A stretch of DNA of 64,000 nt, taken from NCBI RefSeq assembly GCF_943736985.1, contig NZ_CALSFS010000001.1, positions 620,001-684,000 on the forward strand. The letters run 5' to 3'. Made by a program: the position numbers and the translations under genes. Shown in pieces: positions 55,718-64,000 of this stretch (its first letter is position 1; every line of letters begins with the position of its first letter). This stretch comes from Clostridium sp. Marseille-Q2269 (GTDB taxonomy: Bacteria; Bacillota; Clostridia; Clostridiales; Clostridiaceae). The notes below the pieces were generated by a model that did not search any database, had not been told where the DNA came from, and was given only the letters and a program-made list of their open reading frames with translations.

Positions 55718-57874
55718 CTATGCGCTAATATTTTCTGTCCTATCACTTTTTATATTAGTTGAATTAGAGAAATCTTTTTGTGGTCTAAATAACATATATA
55801 AGAACCATGCTAATAATACTAAAGCAATTAATGTTCCAATTCCAAATCCTTTTCCTGTGAAAAGTAATCCTAATTGGTAAAATGTAAGTGCTACTCCATA
55901 GGCTAATGCAGTTTGATATCCAACAGCTATCCAAGTCCATTTAGCATTACCCATTTCACGCTTAATTGCACCAATAGCAGCAAAACATGGAGCACACAAT
56001 AAGTTAAATATTAAGAATGAATATGCGGATAGTTGTGTAAATGATGCATGTAGAGTTTTCCAAATTTCTACACCATCTTCAGCTACTTCTCCAGCTCCAT
56101 ATAAAATACCAAATGTACCAACTACATTTTCTTTTGCAATTAATCCTGAAATAGTTGCCACTGCAGCTTTCCAATCTCCCCATCCTAATGGGTTAAATAT
56201 AGGAGCTATTACTTTACCAATTGATGCTAACATTGAATCTGGAGTTTCTACCATTGCTAATGACCAGTTAAACGTACTTAAGAACCATATTAATCCACAA
56301 GCAAGGAATATTACAGTACCTGCTTTTTTAACAAAAGATTTTGCTCTATCCCACATATGAATAAGTACACCTTTTAAACCAGGTACATGATATTTTGGCA
56401 ATTCCATAACAAAGGGAGCAGGTTCACCTGAAAAAGCTTTTGTTTTCTTTAATATTATTCCAGAACATATAATAGCTGCAATTCCAATAAAATATGCTGA
56501 AGGTGCTACCCAAACTGACCCTGGGAATAATGCTCCTGCAATTAAAGCTATTATTGGCAATTTAGCAGAACAAGGCATAAATGTAGTAGTAATAATAGTC
56601 ATTTTTCTATCTGATTCATTTTCAATAGTTCTTGATGCCATGATTCCTGGGACTCCACAACCTGTTCCTATAAGCATAGGAATAAATGACTTACCTGAAA
56701 GGCCAAATTTACGGAATATTCTATCCATTATAAAAGCTATACGAGACATATAACCACAATCTTCTAAAATTGCAAGACATAAAAATAATACCATCATTTG
56801 AGGTAAGAATCCAAGTACAGCTCCTACACCAGCAATAATACCATCATTTATTAAAGAAACTAACCAATGAGCAGTTCCTATAGATGTAAGGAATCCTTCT
56901 ACTGCTGGAGGTATAACATCACCAAATAAAACATCATTTACCCAATCTGTAGCTCCTGTACCTATTGTTGAAATAGATAAATAATAAACAAGGAACATAA
57001 CAGCTGCAAATATAGGTAGTCCTAAAATTCTATTAGTAACTATTTTATCTATTTTATCAGAAGTGGTTAACTTAGATTTATTTTTCTTAACTACACATTT
57101 AGTAATTATTTTACTTATGTAATTATAACGTTCATTAGTTATAATACTTTCGCCATCATCGTCTAATTTATCTTCAAAACTAGTTACAATTGCTCCAATT
57201 TTATCTTTTGAAGATTTTGAAATATTTCCTTGTTCAATTGCTTTTTCATCATTTTCAAATAATTTTATAGCAAACCATCGTAAATGTTCTTTTGAAACCT
57301 GATTATAAATTTCATTCTCAATATCAGATAATACTTTTTCCACATCATTTGAAAAAGTATGTTCAATTACATTTTCTTTATTTGATTTAGCTAATTCTAT
57401 TGCTTTATTAATTAATTCTTTACATCCATCACCTTTTAAAGCAGATGTTTCAACTACAGTACACCCCATAGATTTACCTAACTTGTCCTTATCTATGATA
57501 TCTCCATTTTTTCTAACAATGTCCATCATATTTAGAGCTATTATAACAGGAATTCCAAGCTCCATTACTTGAGTTGATAAATATAGATTTCTTTCAATGT
57601 TTGTACCATCTACTATATTTATAATAACCTCTGGTTTTTCTGTAATAAGATAATTTCTTGTTATAACTTCTTCTAAAGTATATGGTGAAAGTGAATATAT
57701 TCCTGGCAAATCTATTACTCTCACATCTTTGTGCTGTTTTAGTTTTCCTTCTTTTTTTTCTACAGTTACTCCAGGCCAGTTACCTACATACTGTGAACTA
57801 CCTGTTAAATAGTTAAACATTGTAGTTTTACCACAATTGGGGTTTCCTACAAGAGCAATTCTTATATTTTCCAT
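55718..57874 (-). CDS. feoB: FeoB ferrous iron transporter, long form
   Basis: A 718-residue ferrous iron permease. G domain: G1 GNPNCGKTT (10-18), G3 DLPGIYS, G4 LNMMDIV. It has a longer cytoplasmic segment (about 170-280) than the 587-residue FeoB at 25.4 kb, then the membrane domain with IGTGCGVPGIMASR and a matching later repeat, and a Lys/Arg-poor C-terminal extension. It lies 27 bp after a feoA gene. Two FeoB types in one window is notable. Confidence 0.95.
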   Translation of the reverse strand: MENIRIALVGNPNCGKTTMFNYLTGSSQYVGNWPGVTVEKKEGKLKQHKDVRVIDLPGIYSLSPYTLEEVITRNYLITEKPEVIINIVDGTNIERNLYLSTQVMELGIPVIIALNMMDIVRKNGDIIDKDKLGKSMGCTVVETSALKGDGCKELINKAIELAKSNKENVIEHTFSNDVEKVLSDIENEIYNQVSKEHLRWFAIKLFENDEKAIEQGNISKSSKDKIGAIVTSFEDKLDDDGESIITNERYNYISKIITKCVVKKNKSKLTTSDKIDKIVTNRILGLPIFAAVMFLVYYLSISTIGTGATDWVNDVLFGDVIPPAVEGFLTSIGTAHWLVSLINDGIIAGVGAVLGFLPQMMVLFLCLAILEDCGYMSRIAFIMDRIFRKFGLSGKSFIPMLIGTGCGVPGIMASRTIENESDRKMTIITTTFMPCSAKLPIIALIAGALFPGSVWVAPSAYFIGIAAIICSGIILKKTKAFSGEPAPFVMELPKYHVPGLKGVLIHMWDRAKSFVKKAGTVIFLACGLIWFLSTFNWSLAMVETPDSMLASIGKVIAPIFNPLGWGDWKAAVATISGLIAKENVVGTFGILYGAGEVAEDGVEIWKTLHASFTQLSAYSFLIFNLLCAPCFAAIGAIKREMGNAKWTWIAVGYQTALAYGVALTFYQLGLLFTGKGFGIGTLIALVLLAWFLYMLFRPQKDFSNSTNIKSDRTENISA

Positions 57875-57901
57875 TTAATCCCTCCTGAAATGTATATATT
57901 T

Positions 57902-58123
57902 TTATTTTACTTCTATCATTTCCGCATCCGCTTTACGAAGTGTTAATTCGTAATCCCTAATATTTACTTCTATTGGATCTCCTAAGGGTGCTAATTTACG
58001 AACAAAAATTTCAACCCCTTTAGTTATTCCCATGTCCATCATTCTTCTTTTTACAACTCCTTTTCCATGGAGCTTTACTACAGTTGCTTTTTTACCACAC
58101 TCAACGTCTTTTAATGTCATCAT
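57902..58123 (-). CDS. feoA: FeoA protein, second of two in the operon
   Basis: A 73-residue SH3-like FeoA: MMTLKDVECGKKATVVKL, RRMMDMGITKGVEIFVRK, GDPIEVNIRDYELTLRK. The start at 58123 follows GGGAG by 9 nt; a longer frame to 58174 overlaps the upstream gene and lacks a site. It is closer to classical FeoA than the upstream copy and is adjacent to feoB. Confidence 0.9.
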   Translation of the reverse strand: MMTLKDVECGKKATVVKLHGKGVVKRRMMDMGITKGVEIFVRKLAPLGDPIEVNIRDYELTLRKADAEMIEVK

Positions 58124-58139
58124 AAATAATTTCTCCCTT

Positions 58140-58349
58140 CTAAACAATAATCCTATTAGCCATACTTTTACCAATAGCTATTCTTGAATCTTTTACATTT
58201 ATTATCATATTTCCTGACATTTCTGATACTACAATAACCCTTTCTCCTTCTACAAAACCCAGCTTTGCAAGAAACTGCCGAACGTTATCTCGACCCGTTA
58301 TTTTCTTTATTTTATTTACTTCACCTTCTCTTGCCATAGCTAATGTCAT
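58140..58349 (-). CDS. FeoA-domain protein, first of two in the operon
   Basis: A 69-residue FeoA-domain protein: MTLAMAREGEVNKIKKITG, FLAKLGFVEGERVIVV, then NMIINVKDSRIAIGKSMANR. Divergent from the other FeoA in the operon, so the two could form a heteromer with FeoB. AGGAGGTG lies 6 nt before the ATG. It heads the operon feoA-feoA-feoB-Cys-rich, separated from the next gene by 16 bp. Confidence 0.88.
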   Translation of the reverse strand: MTLAMAREGEVNKIKKITGRDNVRQFLAKLGFVEGERVIVVSEMSGNMIINVKDSRIAIGKSMANRIIV

Positions 58350-58547
58350 AACAATCACCTCCTATTAAGATAGTTACTCATGACTAATCTTTTTGGTATG
58401 TATATTTTATAAAACATCATCTCTTTAAAAGTTAATGTATTAAATTATCATCTAAAGTGTTATAATTTCAAGTTTTCTTCTATGTTAACTTAAGCTAATG
58501 CCAGTACAAAATAAATAAGTTAGCAATATTAACTTTGATGCAATGCT

Positions 58548-58576
58548 ATTATATCATCATTGACGAATGATTTCAA
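58548..58576 (-). promoter_or_regulatory. Promoter of the second feo operon
   Basis: On the minus strand TTGAAA (58571-58576), 17-bp spacer, TATAAT (58548-58553). The start near 58541 would give a leader of about 190 nt, unusually long for this operon; I see no riboswitch in it. Confidence 0.7.
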
Positions 58577-58583
58577 TAGGTAT

Positions 58584-58598
58584 TGAAAATCTTTATCA
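58584..58598 (-). promoter_or_regulatory. Candidate Fur box of the second feo operon
   Basis: TGAAAATCTTTATCA (plus strand) fits the 7-1-7 Fur pattern with one mismatch per half and lies just upstream of the -35 hexamer on the minus strand. Confidence 0.4.
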
Positions 58599-58619
58599 AT
58601 ATAATCCTAATCCATTCAT

Positions 58620-58809
58620 TTCTTTAAATGAAATTCTTCATAGTTGATTTTTCCATCTCAGAATCTTTACAATCTATCATATCTATTAGAGTATTATATA
58701 CTTCATATGATTAATATCTACAAAGGTAAATACATCTATCTTAATTGCTTCAATCTTGTCTTCTGTTATAAATTTTCTTATAGTTTTATTTATAAGATTA
58801 TGTACAGTT
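58620..58809 (-). pseudogene. Unrecognised gene remnant, copy 2 flanking the feo operon
   Basis: Minus-strand codons VHNLINKTIRKFITEDKIEA then IKIDVFTFVDIN lead into a frame break, after which NTLIDMIDCKDSEMEKSTM continues in another frame. This matches copy 1 at 55112-55437 in protein and DNA, including the shared 17-bp edge (58793-58809). It has no start codon and at least one frameshift, so it is non-functional. Both copies have the same orientation. Confidence 0.6.
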
Positions 58810-58820
58810 TCATAATGCAA

Positions 58821-58864
58821 AAATAGAAATAGAATGTATATTTTTTAAGATTCTATTTCTATTT
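58821..58864 (-). terminator. Terminator of the lactate permease gene
   Basis: AAATAGAAATAGAAT (58821-58835) pairs perfectly with 58850-58864, and TTTTT follows on the minus strand. The 58865-58955 spacer holds nothing else. Confidence 0.75.
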
Positions 58865-58955
58865 AAAATTAATTATTCACTATTAGGCATAATCAAGAAA
58901 TTTATCTATTTCTAGTATTATAATTTAAAGTTAATTCCTTTTATAAATTAACTAA

Positions 58956-60479
58956 TTAAAATCCAAATATGGGGGCCATAAAATAAGCCATTGCACCTAA
59001 AACAATCACAAATACTATGCAAAACTTTAAAGTTGCATTTAATATTTTCCCCTCTGCACCAGCAAGTCCAGTAGCTGCTGTAGCCACCGCTATACTTTGT
59101 GGTGATATCATTTTACCTGCAGTAGCACCTCCTGTATTGGCCGCTGCAAGCCAATATGGATTTAACCCTAGAGTATTAGCCACTTCGACCTGAAGTCCTC
59201 CAAACAATACGTTTGCAGAGGTATCACTACCTGTTACAAATGTGCCTAACGCTCCTATTATTGGGGATATTAGAGGATAATATGAACCTGTAACTGCTAC
59301 TAATACAGTAGCTATAGATTTTATCATTCCACTGTATCCCATAATTTTTGCCATGGCTACTATTGCTACTATTGTTATTGCAGATTTACTCATTTGTTTT
59401 ATAGTTTTAACTAATACAGAAACTAAATCAGAAAACTTAGCTCCTTGTATTAATCCACCTATAAAAGTAGCTATTATAATTAATGTTCCTGGGGTTGCAA
59501 TCCAGAAAAATGTGAATGGATCAGCATTCTTACCTGTATAAATATAAAATGTAGATTTTATATTAGATAATGCTGTATTTATTGTTGGAAATAATGAACT
59601 AGTTAAAATTATAAAAATGAAAACTAATATGAAAGGTAACCATGCTAAAGCTCCATTTTTAAAAGAAATTTTTTCTACATCTTTAGAGGCAGTGTCCTTA
59701 TAAAATATTTTTGCCATAGTTATAGTAACTATCATGCATGTTATTGATCCTATTATAGCTGGTAATTCTGGTCCCATATACTTAGTTACCAATACTTGAG
59801 GTATGGCAAAGGAAAGCCCTGAAGCCAAAGCTATTATAAAAACTCCTTTAATAGATTTTATGCTTTTTCCTGTTAACATTACTAAAACTATTGGAATTAC
59901 TGCTATTAGAATTAATAACTGCAAACCTACTGCATAACTAAGTTGCATTACATCTATATTAGTTATTTCAGCTAGAGTAGTTACTGGAATTCCTATAGCT
60001 CCAAATGCTGTAGGTGTAGTATTGGCTATAAGACATATTATAGCTGCAAAAATAGGATCAAATCCAAGTGCAGCCATTATACCTGCAGGAATAGCTACTG
60101 CAGTGCCAAAACCTGCTATAGCCTCTAAAAATCCACCAAATCCCCAAGCAAGTATTAAAACCAATATTCTCTTATCTGTAGTTATAGAAGTCATCATCTT
60201 TTTTATAGTATCCATACTTTTAGTATGAAGAGATACATTATAAGTAAATACTGCTGCAACAATTACAAGTATTATGGGCCAAATAGCTAAGGCTACTCCT
60301 TCTATGGCAGCCGAAGCCACATCTAAGACTGGCATCTTCCAAACTATCACTGCTAAAATTGCAGTTAACAACAATGTTGCAGGACAAGTCTTATGTCCTG
60401 GCATTTTAAAAACTCCCAATGAAACCATTAACCATATTATAGGTATCAACGCAATGAAACAAATTGTGTAGATATTCAC
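58956..60479 (-). CDS. lctP: L-lactate permease
   Basis: A 507-residue LctP/GlcA family permease taking up lactate (or glycolate) with protons or sodium. About 12-13 helices; family blocks are AWGFGGFLEAIAGFGTAVAI, FGAIGIPVTTLAE and NTGGATAGKMISPQSIA. It starts MNIYTICFIALIPIIW after a GGGGGG-type site. It has its own promoter region with repeated TGGTAT half-sites. It lies near, but separately transcribed from, the lactate dehydrogenase/Etf genes. Confidence 0.93.
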   Translation of the reverse strand: MNIYTICFIALIPIIWLMVSLGVFKMPGHKTCPATLLLTAILAVIVWKMPVLDVASAAIEGVALAIWPIILVIVAAVFTYNVSLHTKSMDTIKKMMTSITTDKRILVLILAWGFGGFLEAIAGFGTAVAIPAGIMAALGFDPIFAAIICLIANTTPTAFGAIGIPVTTLAEITNIDVMQLSYAVGLQLLILIAVIPIVLVMLTGKSIKSIKGVFIIALASGLSFAIPQVLVTKYMGPELPAIIGSITCMIVTITMAKIFYKDTASKDVEKISFKNGALAWLPFILVFIFIILTSSLFPTINTALSNIKSTFYIYTGKNADPFTFFWIATPGTLIIIATFIGGLIQGAKFSDLVSVLVKTIKQMSKSAITIVAIVAMAKIMGYSGMIKSIATVLVAVTGSYYPLISPIIGALGTFVTGSDTSANVLFGGLQVEVANTLGLNPYWLAAANTGGATAGKMISPQSIAVATAATGLAGAEGKILNATLKFCIVFVIVLGAMAYFMAPIFGF

Positions 60480-60495
60480 ATAATCCCCCCTGTTT

Positions 60496-60537
60496 TGGTA
60501 TTTTCATATATTGGTATTTTGGTATTGTGGTATGACC
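60496..60537 (-). promoter_or_regulatory. Repeated TGGTAT half-sites upstream of lctP
   Basis: Four copies of TGGTAT at 60496, 60512, 60520 and 60528 (spacings 16, 8 and 8), the last extended to TGGTATGACC. This resembles half-sites bound by FCD-type GntR regulators such as LldR/PdhR (TGGT...ACCA). They sit 17-58 bp before the lctP start. From 60538 to 60730 there is only AT-rich promoter-type sequence. Confidence 0.45.
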
Positions 60538-60731
60538 TTTATATTGCTATAGTTTTTATTCTACTTTATCTTTTCCAAGATTTCCACAATATACAATTTA
60601 TTAATTTCAATAATAATTCCATTATTATTCTATTTATGTTAATAAAATTAATTAATATTTTATTTTTATATAAATGATCAATCTATTACTTAACAGTTTA
60701 ATAATTTATTAATAATAAATTATATATATAA

Positions 60732-60761
60732 AGTAGCTCCTAAACATAATTAGGAGCTACT
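60732..60761 (-). terminator. Terminator of the nucleoside hydrolase gene
   Basis: AGTAGCTCCTA (60732-60742) pairs perfectly with 60751-60761. It lies 63 bp past the stop codon; the minus strand continues with TTATATATA, a weak tail. Confidence 0.6.
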
Positions 60762-60823
60762 CTAATATTTCACGTATATTTTATCTATGATAGCATGATT
60801 AATACCATAAACCATTTCCATTA

Positions 60824-61777
60824 TTATTTTATCAATAACTCAAGCATTCTTCTTTTAAATATATTTTTATTTAGACTTTTACACACAACCGCATTTGGTT
60901 CATTATGTATAAATATGTTGGTTGCATCATCAAAACTTCCATCATCTATAATTACTTGTCCATATGTAGCTGGTTCTTTGGTACACACATAACAATAACA
61001 CTTAGGACCTTCTAAAACAATATCTTTCCAAAGTGCCACTGCCATAGCAGCAGCATCGGGTAATTCAACACTATGCTCATTATATTTATTTAAATTGTAA
61101 TTAAGATATAATCTTGTACATTTACTAATAAACTCAGCTTCTTTTTTTCCACTAGATGTTAACAATTCTATGTCTTTTTTATTTAAAGCTGCTTCACCAA
61201 GACACACATCAAATCCAATTATTGTTGTAGGAATATTAGAATTTAGCATAACACTATAAGCTTCTGCATCAACATATACATTAAATTCTGCCACCGGTGT
61301 TACATTGCCACGTCTAAATCCAGCTGTCCCCATGGAATAAATGTGTTTAACTTTCTTCATGGTGGTAGGATCTTTCATAATGGCCAAAGCAATATTTGTA
61401 GTAGGCCCAATAGTTACAATTTCAATTTCATATGGGTACATATCTACAATCCTTAATATTGCATCAACAGCATGTTCTTTTTCTGGCTGTAATGAAGGAT
61501 GAATAAGATCACAGTCTCCCATTCCATCTTTTCCATGTACACTTTCTGCTGTAACTAGATCACGCATTAATGGTTTGCTTGCACCCACATATAATGGTGG
61601 CTTCTGTGCATTAGCCACTTCTATTGTCATTAATGCATTTAATGTAGCAAGATGAACTGGAACATTTCCTGCCACTGTTGTTATTGCTTCCACATTAATG
61701 TCACTAGATTTTAAGGCCATAATAATTGCAACTGCATCATCACTGCCACAGTCAGTATCAATAATAATTCTTCTCAT
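60824..61777 (-). CDS. Inosine-uridine nucleoside hydrolase family protein
   Basis: A 317-residue nucleoside N-ribohydrolase releasing a base from a ribonucleoside. The calcium-binding DxDxxxDD motif is DTDCGSDDAVA (Asp7, Asp9, Asp13, Asp14), with cysteine where proline is usual. Further motifs are VHGKDGMGD, TIGPTTNIALA and AEFNVYVDAEA. It sits between lctP and glcD with its own terminator, so it is not obviously part of lactate metabolism. The nucleoside preferred is unknown. Confidence 0.9.
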   Translation of the reverse strand: MRRIIIDTDCGSDDAVAIIMALKSSDINVEAITTVAGNVPVHLATLNALMTIEVANAQKPPLYVGASKPLMRDLVTAESVHGKDGMGDCDLIHPSLQPEKEHAVDAILRIVDMYPYEIEIVTIGPTTNIALAIMKDPTTMKKVKHIYSMGTAGFRRGNVTPVAEFNVYVDAEAYSVMLNSNIPTTIIGFDVCLGEAALNKKDIELLTSSGKKEAEFISKCTRLYLNYNLNKYNEHSVELPDAAAMAVALWKDIVLEGPKCYCYVCTKEPATYGQVIIDDGSFDDATNIFIHNEPNAVVCKSLNKNIFKRRMLELLIK

Positions 61778-61903
61778 GTTAATACCCCCAAGTAAATATA
61801 CTATTTGGCTATATTATATTCTTAAATATATAAATGCACAAATATAAAATAAATAAAAACAACTTATATATTCTCTTAACCACCATTGGTTATAATGTAA
61901 AAA

Positions 61904-61934
61904 AGACTTATAGATTTGTTTTATCTATAAGTCT
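61904..61934 (-). terminator. Terminator of the etf-glcD operon
   Basis: AGACTTATAGAT (61904-61915) pairs perfectly with 61923-61934 and is followed by TTTTTT on the minus strand, 20 bp after the glcD stop. Confidence 0.88.
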
Positions 61935-61955
61935 AAATTATATTTAATATTATTT

Positions 61956-63353
61956 TTATTGACAAACCTTACCTGGGTTCAATATATTTTTAGGATCGAA
62001 TGCTAATTTAATATTCTTCATAAGTTCCATATATTCTTCACCATATTGATCAAATAAATATGGTTTTTTAGCAAATCCTATACCATGTTCCCCAGAAACC
62101 AATCCATTTAGTTCTATAGACTTTTTATACATGCATTCAAATACATCTTTTAATTTTTTATCCCATTGTTCTTGAGTTAAATCATCTCTTAATACATATA
62201 CATGTAAATTTCCATCTCCTGCATGCCCAAAACTTCTTATTCTTATATCGAATTGCTTTTCAAGCTCATGTGTATATTTAACAAATGTTGCTACATTATT
62301 TCTTGGCACTACAACATCACATTCGTCCATTTCTGTAGTAGATGCCTTAACAGCTTCAAGGAAAGCACCTCTTGCTGACCAAACAGCTTCCTTTCTTTCA
62401 TCTGTATCTGATATATATACGTCTAGAGCTCCCTCTTCTAAACAAATTGCTGCTACCTTTTCATAATCTTTTTCTATATCTTCCTTAGAATTTCCGTCAA
62501 ATGTTAATACTAAATATGCATCTGAAGAATTGTCCGGGAATTTTTTTCCTAAGAATTCTTCTGCAGCTAGTATAACTTCTCTTTGCATAAATTCTATAGC
62601 AGTTGGTATAGATTTTGATTTTATTATTTTAGGAACTGTATTTATTGCCATTTCTAAGTTTGGAAATGGTATAAGTAAACTTACAGCTTTTTTTGGTAGT
62701 GGTAATAACTTTAATATAGCTTTTGTAACTATAGCTAAAGTTCCTTCTGCACCACAAACTAAATCTTTTATACTATATCCTGAACTGTTTTTAACTACTT
62801 TACCACCAACTTCAAGTACTTTACCATTTGGAAGCACTACTTCAAGTCCTCTTATATAATCTCTTGTAACTCCATATTTTACCGCTCTCATTCCACCGGC
62901 ATTTGTACTTATATTTCCACCTATAGTTGCTGATTTTTCACCTGGATCTGGTGGGTAAAAAAGATCATGCTCCTCTACAAATTTTCCAATCTCCATAAGA
63001 AGAACTCCTGGTTCTACAGTAAGAGTTAAGTTTTCTTCATCTATTTCTAATATTCTATTCATCTTTGTCATGTTTATCATTATTCCACCATGAATTGGTA
63101 CACCTGCCCCAACAAGACCAGTTCCTGATCCTCTAGCAACTACTGGAATATTATTTTCATAAGCATAGGCCATTATTTGTGATACTTCTTCTGTGCTTAA
63201 AACTTCTACCATAACATCAGGCATTCTACTTATTCCACCAAGTTCATCATGGCTATAGTCTTCATTTATATCTTCATCAGTATATACTCTATCTTCATCT
63301 ACAACACTTTTTAAAAATTCTATATCTTTACTATCTAACTTTTTATATTCCAT
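61956..63353 (-). CDS. FAD-linked lactate/glycolate dehydrogenase subunit (GlcD/LctD type)
   Basis: A 465-residue flavoprotein of the VAO/FAD-binding-4 family: [20 protein letters not shown] binds FAD, with [19 protein letters not shown], and a C-terminal [11 protein letters not shown] and SGEHGIG block. Being encoded 66 bp after etfA, it is probably the lactate dehydrogenase of an electron-confurcating LDH-Etf complex as known from Acetobacterium woodii. The start at 63353 follows GGAGG by 8 nt; a TTG at 63368 overlaps that site. D- versus L-lactate specificity cannot be told. Confidence 0.9.
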   Translation of the reverse strand: MEYKKLDSKDIEFLKSVVDEDRVYTDEDINEDYSHDELGGISRMPDVMVEVLSTEEVSQIMAYAYENNIPVVARGSGTGLVGAGVPIHGGIMINMTKMNRILEIDEENLTLTVEPGVLLMEIGKFVEEHDLFYPPDPGEKSATIGGNISTNAGGMRAVKYGVTRDYIRGLEVVLPNGKVLEVGGKVVKNSSGYSIKDLVCGAEGTLAIVTKAILKLLPLPKKAVSLLIPFPNLEMAINTVPKIIKSKSIPTAIEFMQREVILAAEEFLGKKFPDNSSDAYLVLTFDGNSKEDIEKDYEKVAAICLEEGALDVYISDTDERKEAVWSARGAFLEAVKASTTEMDECDVVVPRNNVATFVKYTHELEKQFDIRIRSFGHAGDGNLHVYVLRDDLTQEQWDKKLKDVFECMYKKSIELNGLVSGEHGIGFAKKPYLFDQYGEEYMELMKNIKLAFDPKNILNPGKVCQ

Positions 63354-63419
63354 AGCAATTACCTCCAAAAATTAATTATCAGTTAGTTAATTAGTTGTTA
63401 AATACACTAGTTTTATATG

Positions 63420-64000
63420 TTATGCACTTAAAGCTCCACTTTCTTTTATATTATCTATAAGTGTTGGTATTACATCATATATATCCCCTACTATTCCATA
63501 ATGAGCTACATTGAATATAGGTGCCTTAGGATCTTTATTTATAGATATAATACATTCTGCATTGTTCATTCCTGCTGAAAATTGTACAGCTCCTGATATA
63601 CCACAAGTTATTATAAGCTTAGGTTTTACTGTTCTTCCGCTTAAGCCTATTTGACGTTTTGCATCTGCCCAGCCTGCTTCTATTAATGGTCTCGTTACCG
63701 CTACTTGAGCACCCATTAACTCTGCTAATTCATTTATCATTTCTAAATCTTGTTCTTTTTTAATTCCTCTTCCCACCGCTATTATTACGTCTGCATCTGA
63801 TATACTTTTTTCTACTTTCTTTTTTGTTACTTTTAAAACTTCTATTTGTGAATTTAGCTGACTTTTATCTATATTACAAATAGTTATCTTTCCACTTTTT
63901 TCTTTACTTCTTTGTGGTGCATCCATAACTTTATATCTTACTGTTGCAAGTTGAGGTCTATTATTAGGATTTATTATTTGTGCCATTATGTTTCCACCAA
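63420..64000 (-). CDS. etfA: Electron transfer flavoprotein alpha subunit, N-terminus outside window
   Basis: The frame stays open to the window edge: the last codons read GGNIMAQIINPNNRPQLATV, the segment that in EtfA precedes the FAD domain, so the real start lies beyond 64000 and the internal ATG at 63986 is not the start. The FAD-binding core follows (VGRGIKKEQD, RPLIEAGWADAKRQIGLSG, CGISGAVQFSAGM, NVAHYGIVGD). It passes electrons between the adjacent lactate dehydrogenase and ferredoxin or NAD. EtfB is expected beyond the edge. Confidence 0.92.
   Translation of the reverse strand, partial: GGNIMAQIINPNNRPQLATVRYKVMDAPQRSKEKSGKITICNIDKSQLNSQIEVLKVTKKKVEKSISDADVIIAVGRGIKKEQDLEMINELAELMGAQVAVTRPLIEAGWADAKRQIGLSGRTVKPKLIITCGISGAVQFSAGMNNAECIISINKDPKAPIFNVAHYGIVGDIYDVIPTLIDNIKESGALSA

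Overview
The window is a very AT-rich (low-GC) stretch of a spore-forming, anaerobic Clostridium sensu stricto chromosome. The evidence is the gene content (a Tlp spore protein, two ferrous-iron Feo systems, a lactate dehydrogenase/Etf system, DUF1667 with GlpA-like oxidoreductases), strong GGAGG ribosome sites and Firmicute-style RNA control (an S-box, a T-box and leader terminators). A C. botulinum group I / C. sporogenes / C. tetani-like host is plausible, but the species cannot be fixed from sequence alone. I saw no tRNA, rRNA, CRISPR array, intact insertion sequence or prophage. Most genes are on the minus strand.

Layout. 1-1.8 kb: thioredoxin-like protein (cut by the window edge), GNAT acetyltransferase, DUF2156 protein. 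2.1-6.1 kb: a YnjB-type ABC importer whose ATPase carries an in-frame stop. 6.4-6.9 kb: a stand-alone transcription unit with a perfect sigma-A promoter, several strong stems and a terminator but no credible large ORF, the best candidate here for an undescribed RNA. 6.9-14.6 kb: DUF2971 and TPR proteins, a MarR-controlled MATE pump, an alanine/sodium symporter, an aldehyde dehydrogenase and an HD hydrolase. 14.7-20.7 kb: a 49-aa membrane peptide, a lone GAPDH, gltX, a GntR/FadR regulator and an RNase H-fold protein. 21-24.7 kb: S-box-controlled metNIQ and a HAD phosphatase. 25-27.9 kb: the first feo operon and a CBS protein. 28.2-31 kb: T-box-controlled argS and a small secreted protein. 31.2-34.4 kb: GlpA-like oxidoreductase operon behind a leader terminator. 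34.7-41.1 kb: radical SAM protein, ArsC-like protein, a nucleoside-recognition membrane protein, ABC-F ATPase, MBL hydrolase.

41.1-41.95 kb holds no gene but contains nested palindromic elements, one of which presents repeated ACAGGACGT hairpin loops. 42-45.8 kb: kinase-like protein, aromatic acid exporter, YyaL-type thioredoxin protein. 46.2-47.1 kb is a gene graveyard where pieces of at least three genes abut. 47.3-52.6 kb is a probable metal-handling cluster: SHOCT and Cys/His-rich membrane proteins, an HMA-TauE-cupredoxin fusion, a 44-aa Cys-Cys peptide and a two-component system. 53.2-54.4 kb: AlkD and Tlp. 54.7-58.8 kb: the second feo operon, flanked by two related gene remnants and next to a frameshifted DUF4180 gene. 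59-64 kb: lactate permease, nucleoside hydrolase, and the FAD lactate dehydrogenase with EtfA running off the window.

Working together, the genes suggest an amino-acid- and lactate-using anaerobe: methionine and alanine import, lactate uptake and oxidation through Etf, ferrous iron uptake duplicated in two operons, and metal and drug efflux. Several loci are decaying by single-nucleotide changes in A-tracts or by deletion. Each of those should be checked against reads before being accepted as biological.
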